From an uncultured Lachnospiraceae bacterium (GTDB taxonomy: Bacteria; Bacillota; Clostridia; Lachnospirales; Lachnospiraceae): a stretch of 64,000 bases of DNA. Where the stretch lies: NCBI GenBank assembly GCA_910589075.1, contig CAJUSK010000009.1, positions 6,440 through 70,439 on the forward strand, read 5' to 3'. The translations under genes were made by a program, and so were the position numbers. Under the pieces are notes generated by a model. That model made no database searches and was not told where the DNA came from. It saw only the letters and a list, made by a program, of their open reading frames with translations. Each line of letters opens with the position of its first letter. The first letter of the stretch is position 1. Of this stretch, positions 1 through 8,170 are shown piece by piece.

Positions 1-568
1 CTTTTTCCCGGAAAGAGATTTCCGCTGCGATCTTGGCCTCGGCGATGGCGTTGTTGACCGCTTCGCGGCCGGACTTGATCATCACGGCGGGAATGTCATA
101 TTTCCGTGCTATCATCACCGTGGTATAGCCGCCTACGATGGCGCCGTTCCCATCGGAAACCGCTTTTAGAATCATTTCTTCCAGACGGATTTCGTCGAGG
201 ATAGGATAGCAGGTGATTTGGATATCAGGATAAATAGATTCGGCGTTTTCTGAGCCATAGACCATGTTGTAAGCCCCCACAACGGCTATTTTTTTCACCG
301 GCGTCAGTTTCAGGCATATGTCAATGGCGGCAATCACATCATAGCCGGTAACTTTTAATTCCGCACAGATAATCCCTTTTTTCTGCATAGTGTGCGCGGT
401 AAAGCCGCGGGCAATCGCTACATCGGCATTGATATTGTCCAGAGGATTGTTGAAAAAATCCTGAATGACCTCATATCGAAACTCATCCCGATCAGGCCTT
501 TCCGAAAAAACCTGTTGTATGATAGGAAGAATTTCCGGATAAGGGGCAAAAAATACCATACGAATCAT
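1..568 (-). CDS. Sigma-54-dependent regulator, PrpR_N sensor domain (partial)
   Basis: The gene starts with ATG at 568-566 on the minus strand, 6 bases after an AAAGGAG ribosome site, and runs off the left edge, so only about 189 N-terminal residues are visible. They resemble the PrpR N-terminal sensor fold: the stretch IARGFTAHTMQKKG parallels LVARGMTHDVLRERF in the complete regulator at 17046-18926. In that family this domain senses a metabolite and controls a downstream AAA+ domain that activates sigma-54 RNA polymerase. The AAA+ and HTH parts would lie outside the window, so this part of the call is inference. The gene diverges from the TTT transporter operon, whose promoter is of sigma-54 type with inverted repeats between the two genes. 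It is therefore the likely activator of that operon. Confident on the domain, less so on full architecture. Confidence 0.8.
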   Translation of the reverse strand, partial: MIRMVFFAPYPEILPIIQQVFSERPDRDEFRYEVIQDFFNNPLDNINADVAIARGFTAHTMQKKGIICAELKVTGYDVIAAIDICLKLTPVKKIAVVGAYNMVYGSENAESIYPDIQITCYPILDEIRLEEMILKAVSDGNGAIVGGYTTVMIARKYDIPAVMIKSGREAVNNAIAEAKIAAEISFREK

Positions 569-681
569 GGCGGTCTCCTTTCAGGGTTCGGGCGGACTGA
601 GGATACAACAGGACGGCCGGGCCGTACTGTTACAGAGTCATGCAGAACCGAATGTTCATAGTGTAACCAGTTTACTATGGC

Positions 682-745
682 TTGCAAAGAAATGCAATAA
701 AATATTGCAAGTGATGCAAAATGCAATAAAATAGAACAAATTGCA
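682..745. promoter_or_regulatory. Upstream activator sites with TGCAAT inverted repeats
   Basis: The intergenic stretch is crowded with TGCAA/TTGCA half-sites. The clearest is TGCAAT-N5-ATTGCA at 693-709, a perfect inverted repeat. A second pair is TGCAAT at 722-727 and ATTGCA at 740-745. A palindromic TTGCAA lies at 682-687. They sit about 125-190 bases upstream of the sigma-54 core at 870, the usual distance for enhancer sites. A possible minus-strand sigma-70 promoter (TTGCAA at 687-682, 16-base spacer, TACACT at 665-660) overlaps the first site and would allow autoregulation of the regulator gene. That binding is by the divergent regulator is inference. Confidence 0.65.
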
Positions 746-869
746 ATACACAAAAAAAGAAAGGGCAATAAATAATTGGTTGTTTTTTGAAAAAATAAGT
801 TAAAAAAAGACTGATTATTGGGCAATGTAACAAGAAACGGGAAGGTAGAAAGCATAAAATTGGACAGGT

Positions 870-884
870 TGGCACAAAGATTGC
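870..884 (+). promoter_or_regulatory. Sigma-54 (-24/-12) promoter of the TTT transporter operon
   Basis: TGGCAC at 870-875, five bases, then TTGC at 881-884 matches the sigma-54 consensus exactly. Transcription would start near 896, about 40 bases before the tctC start codon at 938. The inverted-repeat activator sites lie upstream. The remaining sequence between 568 and 938 is AT-rich and shows no gene. An open frame that enters tctC from 818 crosses this promoter and is not used. Confidence 0.88.
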
Positions 885-937
885 GTCTTAAAAGGGTAGC
901 TGATAATTTAATTATTTTAATTTTGGAGGGTATCGGA

Positions 938-1978
938 ATGAAGAGAAAAAGTTTGGCGTTACTTCTGGCAGCAGTTCTGACACTGGGTATAACAGGCTGC
1001 GGTTCAGAAAAGGCAGAGGTGGCCTCTGCACCAACAGAGCAGGCGCCTGCGGAAGAAGGTGTGGCAGAAGGCGGGGAGACGGCAACATCCGGAGACGGTT
1101 TCTATGCGGGTAAGACTGTTGAGATGATCGTTCCCTGGGGTGCGGGAGGCGGCGCGGATACGGCCTGCCGTCTGATTTGTTCTTATATGGAGAAGGAACT
1201 GGGGTGTACCATTGTTATCAACAATGTAACGGGCGGCGGTGGCAGTATCGGTCTGGCGCAACTGACAGACGCAAATGCGGATGGCCTTACATATGCATAC
1301 TTTGCCAATACGGATTCCAACGGGGATATTATGCTGGAAGGCGTTCCTTATACCGTGGATGATTTTGCACCGGTGTGCAAATTTGCGGCAGACCCTCATA
1401 TCATCCTGGCATCCAATGCTTCAGGAATCAAGGATCTGGACGGTATGATCGCAGCAGGGGATGGCAAGACTTTATGGGGAATCGGCGGCGCCTGGACGCA
1501 CTGGGATTTCCTGAAGCTGGAGTTTGAAGAGGCGACGGGCACCAGTTACAAGCGTCTGGTATATGATGGCGGTGCGGCGGTGATTACAGATATTATGAAT
1601 GGCGACTGTACGGTGGGTACACCGTTTGTATCGGAAGCATTGTCTGCCATCGACGCGGGAGAAGCAGTACCCATTGCCATTACCAGTGCTGAGAGAAATG
1701 AAGCATGTCCGGATATTCCTACCGTTGCGGAACTTGGCTATGAAGGTTTTGAGTCCACTATGTGGAGAGGATTTGTGGCGCCGGTGGGCACACCGGAAGA
1801 TGCCATGAGAGAGTTTGCCCAGGCAGTGGGATCCGTATGCGAAAACGAAGAGTTCCAGCAGGCGGCAGTACAGGCTGGTATTACGGTCGATTATACAGAT
1901 TATGACGCATTCCAGACATTCTACAAAGAGAACCATGCGTCTGTAAAAGCATACTACGAGGCAAATTCTGACATGTAA
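938..1978 (+). CDS. tctC: TTT-family transporter substrate-binding lipoprotein (TctC)
   Basis: This is the extracytoplasmic solute receptor of a tripartite tricarboxylate transporter, 346 residues, normal for the family. ATG at 938 is chosen because GGAGGG lies at 925-930 and the lipoprotein signal then starts cleanly: a charged MKRK head, a hydrophobic core and lipobox ITGC with Cys21. An acidic Ala/Glu-rich linker of about 40 residues follows, then the Bug/TctC fold with IVPWGAGGGADT near residue 65, which is the typical start of the mature domain. It is first in an operon with tctB and tctA and directly downstream of the sigma-54 promoter. Members bind carboxylates such as citrate, tartrate or other organic acids. 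The ligand here cannot be read from sequence. Confidence 0.93.
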   Translation: MKRKSLALLLAAVLTLGITGCGSEKAEVASAPTEQAPAEEGVAEGGETATSGDGFYAGKTVEMIVPWGAGGGADTACRLICSYMEKELGCTIVINNVTGGGGSIGLAQLTDANADGLTYAYFANTDSNGDIMLEGVPYTVDDFAPVCKFAADPHIILASNASGIKDLDGMIAAGDGKTLWGIGGAWTHWDFLKLEFEEATGTSYKRLVYDGGAAVITDIMNGDCTVGTPFVSEALSAIDAGEAVPIAITSAERNEACPDIPTVAELGYEGFESTMWRGFVAPVGTPEDAMREFAQAVGSVCENEEFQQAAVQAGITVDYTDYDAFQTFYKENHASVKAYYEANSDM

Positions 1979-2048
1979 TGAAGGACCGTATTGGTTCGGC
2001 CTGTCTTAATTTATTGTAAAAAACTCTGGGAGATTGGAGGGGGTTGTT

Positions 2049-2501
2049 TTGAAAAAAAGTTTTGCGGATATGATCATCGGCATTGTGCTTATGGCATTTT
2101 TGACCTCCCTTGCGGTGCAGGTTCCGGCGATTCCGGAGGTGTCCAGGGGATATCCGCTGACGCTGCTGGTCATTTCCTATTTGATGACAGCATTTTTGCT
2201 GATAAAGAGCATCGTAAAGCTGAAAAAAGAAGAAAAGCAGGAAACGAAGGTATTGGAACAGGTAAAGATAATTGTCCCATATTGTCTGATGATTGGGGTT
2301 TATCTGTTCCTGATGGGCAAGATTGGCTATATTGCCTCGACGGTTGTGTTTATGGTGGCTTCGCTGCTCTATCTGAAGCTGAAAAACAAGATTGTGCTGG
2401 CAACGCTCAGCGTGGTACTGACGCTCATTCTGTATTTTGTATTTACAAATTTCCTGACCGTGATTCTTCCGCGCGGAAGCTGGTTTAATATTGGATTTTA
2501 A
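2049..2501 (+). CDS. tctB: TTT-family transporter small membrane subunit (TctB)
   Basis: This is a small hydrophobic protein of about 150 residues with four predicted membrane helices and a Lys/Glu-rich cytoplasmic loop (LKKEEKQETK) between the second and third, as in TctB. I take TTG at 2049 as the start, because GGAGGGGG at 2036-2043 is at the right distance. The alternative TTG at 2034 overlaps that ribosome site. It lies between tctC (70 bases upstream) and tctA (21 bases downstream), which fixes its identity better than its poorly conserved sequence does. With TctA it forms the membrane part of the transporter. Confidence 0.85.
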   Translation: MKKSFADMIIGIVLMAFLTSLAVQVPAIPEVSRGYPLTLLVISYLMTAFLLIKSIVKLKKEEKQETKVLEQVKIIVPYCLMIGVYLFLMGKIGYIASTVVFMVASLLYLKLKNKIVLATLSVVLTLILYFVFTNFLTVILPRGSWFNIGF

Positions 2502-2522
2502 TGGAAAAGGAGATGAGTCTTT

Positions 2523-4031
2523 ATGGAAAATATCATGCTTGGCTTTGCCAATGTATTTCAGCTAAATAATCTCCTTGTTTGCATCGGGGGGTTGTTTGTG
2601 GGTATTCTGTTCGGCGCTCTTCCGGGGTTCTCCGCCACAATGGCGGTGGCTATCTTCGTGCCTTTCACCTATGTGATGGACCCCGGCGCAGCGCTCCTCC
2701 TCCTCAGTGCGCTGTACTGCGGCGGTGTATTCGGCGGTTCGATTCCGGCAGTGTTGGTGGGGATTCCGGGAACACCGGCTTCCGCACCCACTGCCCTGGA
2801 GGGAAAGGCCCTTGTGAAAAAGGGTGAAGCGGGACGTGCATTGAATCTGGTCACAATGGCATCGTGCTTCGGTGGTTTCGTAAGCTCTGTGGCGTTGCTT
2901 GTATGCGCCCCTCTTCTGGCTAAGATTGCCAAAATGGTGGGTCAGCCGGAACAGATGTTTGTAGCTATTTTTGGACTTTCGGTAGTGGTCATGCTCTCAC
3001 AGGAGAATCTGTTCAAAGGGTTGATGGTGGCGATTGTCAGCCTGCTTCTGGCCACATTCGGCCAGGATCCGGTGGAAGGTTTTCCACGGTTTACCTTTGG
3101 GCTTTCTCAGCTTACCGGCGGTTTTTCCGTCGTTCCGGTACTGATTGGTCTCTTTTCTCTGCCGGAAGTGTTTAAGATGCTGGAAGATCCACTGGGTAAG
3201 ATGGCGGAGTCCGGCAAAGTCGGCTCTCTGAAACTCAAACTGACAGATATTACCCATAACATTGTCAATGCCATCCGATCCACCATTATCGGTGTCTGTG
3301 TTGGTATTATTCCGGCGGCGGGACCGGATATTGCGGCTTTCCTCTGTTACAATGAGGCCAAAAAGGCATCCAAAGAGCCTGAAAAGTTTGGAAACGGCAG
3401 CCCGGAAGGCATTGTGGCGGCGGAGGCGGGTAACAATGGTGTGACCGGCGGTTCCCTGATTCCGCTTCTGACACTGGGAATTCCGGGAAGTGCTCCGGCA
3501 GCGATCTTTCTGGGTGCCATGATTATACATGGCGTGCGGCCAGGCCCCACCCTGTTTACCCAGCATGCGGAGACCGTATATACGATGATCATCGGTTTCG
3601 CCCTGATCAATCTGCTGATGTATTTTGTGGGTATGTTTTTCTGCAAATGCGGCAGTCTGATTCTGGTAATTCCCAAGTCCATTCTGGCAACGGTGATTGT
3701 CGTGCTGGCAGTGGTAGGTACTTTTGCCACCAATAAAAATATGTTTGATGTCTTTGTGATGTTTGGGGCAGGTGTCATTGGCTATATTATGCTGAGAAAT
3801 GACTTCCCCACATCTCCGGTAGCGCTGGCGCTTCTGTTGGGAACGAATATGGAGAAATCCATGTCTTTGACCCGCACGATGTATGAGGGAGAGTTGTATA
3901 TGGTATTCAGCAGGCCGCTGGCGGCCGCTCTGGCTGCTTTTACTGTATTTTCCTTTGTATTTCCGCTGGTAAAGATGGCGCGGGAACGGAAAAAGAAAGA
4001 GGCACAGGGCACAGGCCAAAGAGGAGAATAA
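2523..4031 (+). CDS. tctA: TTT-family transporter large membrane subunit (TctA)
   Basis: A 502-residue multi-helix membrane protein, standard TctA length. It carries the conserved Gly/Pro-rich loops of the family: GALPGFSATMAVA near residue 35, FGGSIPAVLVGIPGTP near residue 72, and a second copy of this kind, LLTLGIPGSAPAAIFLGA, near residue 315. These repeated PGT/PGS loops are thought to form the transport site. Translation starts at ATG 2523 behind AAGGAGATGAG. The C-terminus is a basic cytoplasmic tail. It is co-transcribed with tctC and tctB, and the amidohydrolase gene starts four bases after its stop. Confidence 0.95.
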   Translation: MENIMLGFANVFQLNNLLVCIGGLFVGILFGALPGFSATMAVAIFVPFTYVMDPGAALLLLSALYCGGVFGGSIPAVLVGIPGTPASAPTALEGKALVKKGEAGRALNLVTMASCFGGFVSSVALLVCAPLLAKIAKMVGQPEQMFVAIFGLSVVVMLSQENLFKGLMVAIVSLLLATFGQDPVEGFPRFTFGLSQLTGGFSVVPVLIGLFSLPEVFKMLEDPLGKMAESGKVGSLKLKLTDITHNIVNAIRSTIIGVCVGIIPAAGPDIAAFLCYNEAKKASKEPEKFGNGSPEGIVAAEAGNNGVTGGSLIPLLTLGIPGSAPAAIFLGAMIIHGVRPGPTLFTQHAETVYTMIIGFALINLLMYFVGMFFCKCGSLILVIPKSILATVIVVLAVVGTFATNKNMFDVFVMFGAGVIGYIMLRNDFPTSPVALALLLGTNMEKSMSLTRTMYEGELYMVFSRPLAAALAAFTVFSFVFPLVKMARERKKKEAQGTGQRGE

Positions 4032-4034
4032 CAT

Positions 4035-5213
4035 ATGTCTGTTACAGCAGTATACACAAAGCGGGCGCTGAGGGGAGAGGAACTGGAAGCACTGGAGAAT
4101 GCCTGCATCGTGATTGAAGATCAGAAGATAACGGAAGTGACTACCTGGGAGGCATTTGAGGCTTCAGGCCGCAGGGCAGAAATCATTTCTCTGAAAGATA
4201 AGACCATTTTGCCGGGAATGATTGAATGCCATAATCACCTGGCGCTGGATGCAAGGCTTCCGGGTCATCTGGACATGATGACACTGAGCGAATGTGAGCA
4301 TACGCTTCTGGCGCTCAGGGGGCTGCAGGATGATCTTATGAGCGGTGTTACCACTGCCAGGTGCCTGGGAGACCGCAATTACATAGATGTGATTCTGAAA
4401 GAACAGATCAGACAGGGAAAGGTAACCGGACCGGATCTGCTGGTCTGTGGCATTGGCATGAAAGGCCGCCACGGCCATGGTTATGTGGGAATGCCGCATT
4501 CCGGTGTGGAAGAGTTTCGAAGGACAGCCAGAGAAAACATGTTCCGCGGTGTGGATGTCCTGAAAATATTTGTGACACCGGGGGCGCCGGCAGCACGGCC
4601 GGAAGAATTTATTCCATGCTATATTTCCTATGACGAGATACGCACGGTGGTGGAAGAAGCAAAAGCACTGAACATCAGGACAGCAGCCCATTGTATCGGC
4701 GGAAAAGGGCTTGACTACTGTGTCAGAGCAGGAATTGACGTAATCGAACATGTGTACAGTATTACGCCGGAGCAGGTAAGACTGGTGGAAGAGGTGCATG
4801 AGGGATGGATTGATATGACATCCGGTATTGTGCTTGATCCTGAGCGGGAGCCTTATTGTCCTCCTGCTTCTGTGAGGAAAATGCATGATGCACGGGAATA
4901 TTCCAGACAATGTATCAACCAGATTTATCAAAGCGGGAAGATACGCTATACCCTTGGCACCGATGCCAATCACGGACTCTTATATAAGGAATTGGAATAT
5001 GCCTGCGAAGGGGGAGCTTCCACCCTGGACGCGCTGAAAGGTGTTACGGTCCGTGCGGCACAAATGTGCGGTCTTGAGAATTGCACCGGACAGATCACTG
5101 TGGGTATGAAGGCAGATTTGATCGCCGTGGATGAGAATCCTCTGGAAAAGATCGGAACGCTAAAAGATGTAAAATTCGTGATGAAAAGCGGAAAGGTATA
5201 TAAAAGACCTTAA
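4035..5213 (+). CDS. Amidohydrolase family protein (binuclear metal type)
   Basis: A 392-residue amidohydrolase with the whole metal-binding set in order: H66-N-H68 after the first beta strand (GMIECHNH), Lys177 in VDVLKIFVTPG (the place of the bridging lysine in this superfamily), His219 in AAHC, His239 in IEHV, and Asp310 in GTDANHG. Such enzymes hydrolyse amide, lactam or imidazolone bonds in the cytoplasm, but the substrate cannot be read. ATG 4035 follows GAGGAG and begins four bases after tctA. Its place as last gene of the TTT operon suggests that it acts on the imported compound, perhaps cleaving an acylated or cyclic acid. A strong terminator follows. Confidence 0.88.
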   Translation: MSVTAVYTKRALRGEELEALENACIVIEDQKITEVTTWEAFEASGRRAEIISLKDKTILPGMIECHNHLALDARLPGHLDMMTLSECEHTLLALRGLQDDLMSGVTTARCLGDRNYIDVILKEQIRQGKVTGPDLLVCGIGMKGRHGHGYVGMPHSGVEEFRRTARENMFRGVDVLKIFVTPGAPAARPEEFIPCYISYDEIRTVVEEAKALNIRTAAHCIGGKGLDYCVRAGIDVIEHVYSITPEQVRLVEEVHEGWIDMTSGIVLDPEREPYCPPASVRKMHDAREYSRQCINQIYQSGKIRYTLGTDANHGLLYKELEYACEGGASTLDALKGVTVRAAQMCGLENCTGQITVGMKADLIAVDENPLEKIGTLKDVKFVMKSGKVYKRP

Positions 5214-5243
5214 AATATCGCCGGTTGTCACCCTTTGAATAAA

Positions 5244-5292
5244 GGCTGTCCTGATTGCCGTCATTGCATCGGCCACGGACAGCCGGTTTTTA
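5244..5292 (+). terminator. Rho-independent terminator after the TTT/amidohydrolase operon
   Basis: GGCTGTCC at 5244-5251 pairs perfectly with GGACAGCC at 5277-5284, with a 25-base loop, followed by GGTTTTTA. It lies 30 bases after the amidohydrolase stop and separates the first sigma-54 operon from the second. Confidence 0.75.
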
Positions 5293-5372
5293 TATGGATT
5301 TTAAGTGGTAAGGTATAGAACTGTCTGGAGGGTCAGAGAACATTGGTGAAACAAAATGAAACAAAACAGGCA

Positions 5373-5391
5373 TAAACATAAAAAATGTTTA
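5373..5391. promoter_or_regulatory. Upstream activator site TAAACAT-N5-ATGTTTA
   Basis: This is a perfect inverted repeat, TAAACAT (5373-5379), five A residues, ATGTTTA (5385-5391), centred about 85 bases upstream of the sigma-54 core at 5467. TGAAACA copies surround it (5347-5353, 5357-5363 and around 5420) and may be extra half-sites. The five-base spacer matches that of the site near 700, but the half-site sequence is different, which suggests a different regulator of the same fold. I infer binding by the regulator encoded at 17046-18926. Confidence 0.6.
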
Positions 5392-5466
5392 AAAGCGTTT
5401 CTGCAAATCGTGACAAAATGAAACAATTTTATGACAGAAAGCAACGAATGATTCTGTTTGGACACT

Positions 5467-5481
5467 TGGCACAGAAATTGC
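5467..5481 (+). promoter_or_regulatory. Sigma-54 promoter of the TRAP/catabolic operon
   Basis: TGGCAC at 5467-5472, five bases, TTGC at 5478-5481: a second exact match to the -24/-12 consensus. Transcription would begin near 5493, giving a leader of about 100 bases before dctM at 5593. The leader contains AAAGGAGG followed by GTG at 5544 and a stop after seven codons, a possible tiny leader frame. Confidence 0.88.
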
Positions 5482-5592
5482 TCTATACATATATCAAGTG
5501 AAAAGTTATTTCGAAATAAAATCAAAGAAAGGAGGAAATTGCTGTGGCAGAGCATAAAAACTGCTGAAACTTTAGTTTGATGAGGTGACATT

Positions 5593-6870
5593 ATGGATTT
5601 GGTTGTATTAGTAGGATCTTTCTTCGCCATGCTTTTCCTCGGATTCCCCATCGCTTTTGCACTCCTGTTATCGTCGCTATTGTACATGGTACTGTATTCC
5701 AGCGTACCACTGATTATTATTGCACAACAGCTTTTGAAAGGCGTGGACTCTTTTACGCTGCTGGCGATTCCGTTTTTTGTAATTGCAGGCTGTCTGATGC
5801 AGGGAGGCGGTATCTCAAAGCGGATCGTGGACTTTGCGAAGAAGCTGGTGGGATGGATGCCGGGCGGCCTGGCTGTGGTGGATATTATCGCCAGCATGAT
5901 CTTTGCGGCGATGACAGGCGCAGGCGCGGCGACTACGGCGGCCGTGGGAGGTATCATGATACCGTCTATGGAAGAGGAAGGCTACGATGCGGGATTTGCC
6001 AGTGCAGTTCAGGCTATGGGTGGTATCTTCGGCCCGATCATTCCGCCGAGCACACTGATGGTTTTATATGCGGTGGCTTCAGGGGAATCGGTGGCGGATA
6101 TGTTTCTGGGAGGTATCCTGCCGGGGCTTTTCCTGGGACTGGTGTTAATTGTTGTCGTAGTGGCAATGTGTGTCCGCAAAGGCTATAAGGGAAGCGGCAC
6201 ATTTAACATGAAAGAGGCGGCGAAGTCTCTGGGAAGTGCCATCTGGGCACTGCTGGCCCCGGTCATTATTCTGGGCGGCATTTATTCCGGGGCGTTTACC
6301 CCGACGGAAGCATCGGCGGCATGCTGTTTCTATTGTTTGATTGTAGGACTGTTCATCTATAAAGAGATGAAATGGAAAGATGTCCTGAAAACAGTATATG
6401 GCGGGGTGAAGAGTGCGGCGGGTATCATGTTTATCGTTGCGGCCACCCAGGTATTTGGCTGGGTGATTACCCGTGCCGGAATCCCTCAGACCATTGCAAA
6501 AATGTTTACGGAATCAGTGAGCAGCCCCATCGTATTTATGTTTGCGGTATGTCTGATCCTTCTTGTGGCAGGATGTTTTATTGACGCGGTGCCGGCACTT
6601 CTGATTTTTGCACCGATTTTTTGCCCTACGGCACAGGCCTATGGAATCAATATGGTTTATTTTGGAGTGATTATGGTGATTGTCCTCTGTATCGGGCTTG
6701 CCACCCCTCCGGTGGGCATCAATCTGTATGTGGCGTCCAGTGTGGGCGGCCAGCCGGTACATAAGATTATTCCCCATCTGCCGATGCCGCTTGTTGCCAT
6801 TGCAGTGGGAACCATTGCCCTGATCCTGATTCCGCAGATTACCACATTGCTGCCTGCTCTGACAAAATAG
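5593..6870 (+). CDS. dctM: TRAP transporter large permease (DctM)
   Basis: A 425-residue polytopic membrane protein of the ion-coupled TRAP family. The hallmark loop GIFGPIIPPSTLMVLYA lies near residue 143, and GLATPPVGINLYVASS, the matching C-terminal half loop, near residue 370. The start is ATG 5593 after GAGGTG. The gene is first in its operon, followed by the receptor (46 bases downstream) and then the small permease. The order M-P-Q is less common than P-Q-M. TRAP systems import carboxylates and sugar acids with the sodium gradient, which fits the sugar-acid type enzymes that follow. Confidence 0.95.
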   Translation: MDLVVLVGSFFAMLFLGFPIAFALLLSSLLYMVLYSSVPLIIIAQQLLKGVDSFTLLAIPFFVIAGCLMQGGGISKRIVDFAKKLVGWMPGGLAVVDIIASMIFAAMTGAGAATTAAVGGIMIPSMEEEGYDAGFASAVQAMGGIFGPIIPPSTLMVLYAVASGESVADMFLGGILPGLFLGLVLIVVVVAMCVRKGYKGSGTFNMKEAAKSLGSAIWALLAPVIILGGIYSGAFTPTEASAACCFYCLIVGLFIYKEMKWKDVLKTVYGGVKSAAGIMFIVAATQVFGWVITRAGIPQTIAKMFTESVSSPIVFMFAVCLILLVAGCFIDAVPALLIFAPIFCPTAQAYGINMVYFGVIMVIVLCIGLATPPVGINLYVASSVGGQPVHKIIPHLPMPLVAIAVGTIALILIPQITTLLPALTK

Positions 6871-6916
6871 GGGCCAGAGAGAGCCGCAGTACAAAAATAA
6901 ATTACTGGAGGAAATA

Positions 6917-7993
6917 ATGAAAACTAAAATTTTATCAATGTGCCTTACAATCGCGATGGCGACCGCGTTAGTTGGATGTGGACAGAATGCATCTAAAGAT
7001 TCTGCACCGGCAGCGGCAACATCAGAAAGCTCTTCTGACAGCGCTGATGCAGGCGGAGAGTCCGGTGTAACCGGTGAAAAACGTACGCTTTCCCTGTTCG
7101 CAGGCTCCATTCCGGAAAACACACCCACCGGTGTGGGACTGGCGGCTATGGCAGATTATATCAATGAGAATTCCAATGGCACTTTGGAAGCCCAGACGTT
7201 CTATGATACGGCACTGGGAGATGCGACTTCCATGGTACAGGGACTTCAACAGGGCACAGTAGACATTGGTGTGGCCGGTACGGCATATTTTTCCGGACTG
7301 GTTCCGGAGATTGAAGTATTCCAGCTTCCGTTCCTGTTCAGCGACCTGGAGAGTGCACGCGCGGCAACAGCAGGGCCGGTGGCGGAAGAGATCAACGGGA
7401 TGTTTGAGGGAGTCGGCATCGTCGGGCTTTCCTTCTGGGAAAACGGCTTCCGTGAATTGACGAATAATGTCCGCCCGGTAAAGACACCCGCAGATATGGA
7501 CGGTATCAAGATGAGAACCCTTCCCGCAGATGTGCAGAGAGCCACATGGGAAGCTATGGGTGCCATGACCGCTCAGATTGATGCTTCCGAACTTTATACC
7601 TCCCTCCAGCAGGGTACGGTGAATGCACAGGATAACCCGCTGCACGAAATTGTATCCCGTAAATTCTACGAGGTACAGCCTTACGTGACCATGACGGATG
7701 CAACCTACACACCACTCTACATGGCAATGAGCAAGATCACCTGGGATTCTCTTTCCGAGTCACAGCAGCAGTTAATCGTGGAAGCGGCGGCAGTGGGACG
7801 CCAGGCACAGCTTGACGCCACAGATGCGGCACAGGCGGAAGCTCTGGAAGTACTCAAAGAAAACGGCTGCGAAATCATTGAAGATGCAGACAAAGAAGCA
7901 TTCAAGGAAAAAGCCATGCCCACCTGGTCCCTCTTTACCGACGGAACCGAACAAGGCGCTGCTCTCCTTGAAAAAATCCAGAGCAGCATGTAA
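6917..7993 (+). CDS. dctP: TRAP transporter solute-binding lipoprotein (DctP)
   Basis: 358 residues. An N-terminal lipoprotein signal ends in LVGC (Cys22), followed by a Ser/Ala-rich linker to about residue 50. The DctP fold follows, with GLQQGTVDIGVAGTAYFSG near residue 110 and a segment around NVRPVKTPADMDGIKMRTL near residue 190. The basic residue of that segment (KMR) is where family members bind the ligand carboxylate. Start ATG 6917 has GGAGG seven bases upstream. It captures the substrate outside the membrane and passes it to DctQM. The chemical class, a carboxylate, is well supported by family. The exact ligand is not. Confidence 0.94.
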   Translation: MKTKILSMCLTIAMATALVGCGQNASKDSAPAAATSESSSDSADAGGESGVTGEKRTLSLFAGSIPENTPTGVGLAAMADYINENSNGTLEAQTFYDTALGDATSMVQGLQQGTVDIGVAGTAYFSGLVPEIEVFQLPFLFSDLESARAATAGPVAEEINGMFEGVGIVGLSFWENGFRELTNNVRPVKTPADMDGIKMRTLPADVQRATWEAMGAMTAQIDASELYTSLQQGTVNAQDNPLHEIVSRKFYEVQPYVTMTDATYTPLYMAMSKITWDSLSESQQQLIVEAAAVGRQAQLDATDAAQAEALEVLKENGCEIIEDADKEAFKEKAMPTWSLFTDGTEQGAALLEKIQSSM

Positions 7994-8027
7994 CTATAAA
8001 AGCCGGAACGTAAAATAGAAGCACCAC

Positions 8028-8102
8028 TCCAACAGGATCTCCTGAAATCCGGAGCAGAGATGGCCTGTGCTGCGGGCAGGCTGGACGGGAGTCATTGTTG
8101 GA
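8028..8102 (+). other. Structured gap between dctP and dctQ
   Basis: The 177-base gap between receptor and small permease holds nested inverted repeats. An outer pair TCCAACA (8028-8034) and TGTTGGA (8096-8102) encloses GCCTG (8063-8067) with CAGGC (8077-8081). There is no T-run, so it does not look like a terminator. Such stem-loops after binding-protein genes often stabilise the upstream mRNA, giving more receptor than permease. That role here is inference. Confidence 0.4.
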
Positions 8103-8170
8103 ATCAAATAATTGCATAAATAGCTGAAATCAGATCCTTTTATGCAAAATAAATAAGAAAGTATAGAGAG

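Noticed and set aside
392..661. An 89-codon plus-strand frame at the left edge
   Set aside because: Antisense to the N-terminus of the PrpR_N regulator, which has a ribosome site and family resemblance.
5301..5957. A 218-codon minus-strand frame over the second sigma-54 promoter
   Set aside because: Antisense to dctM and to the promoter and activator sites; no ribosome site or recognisable family.
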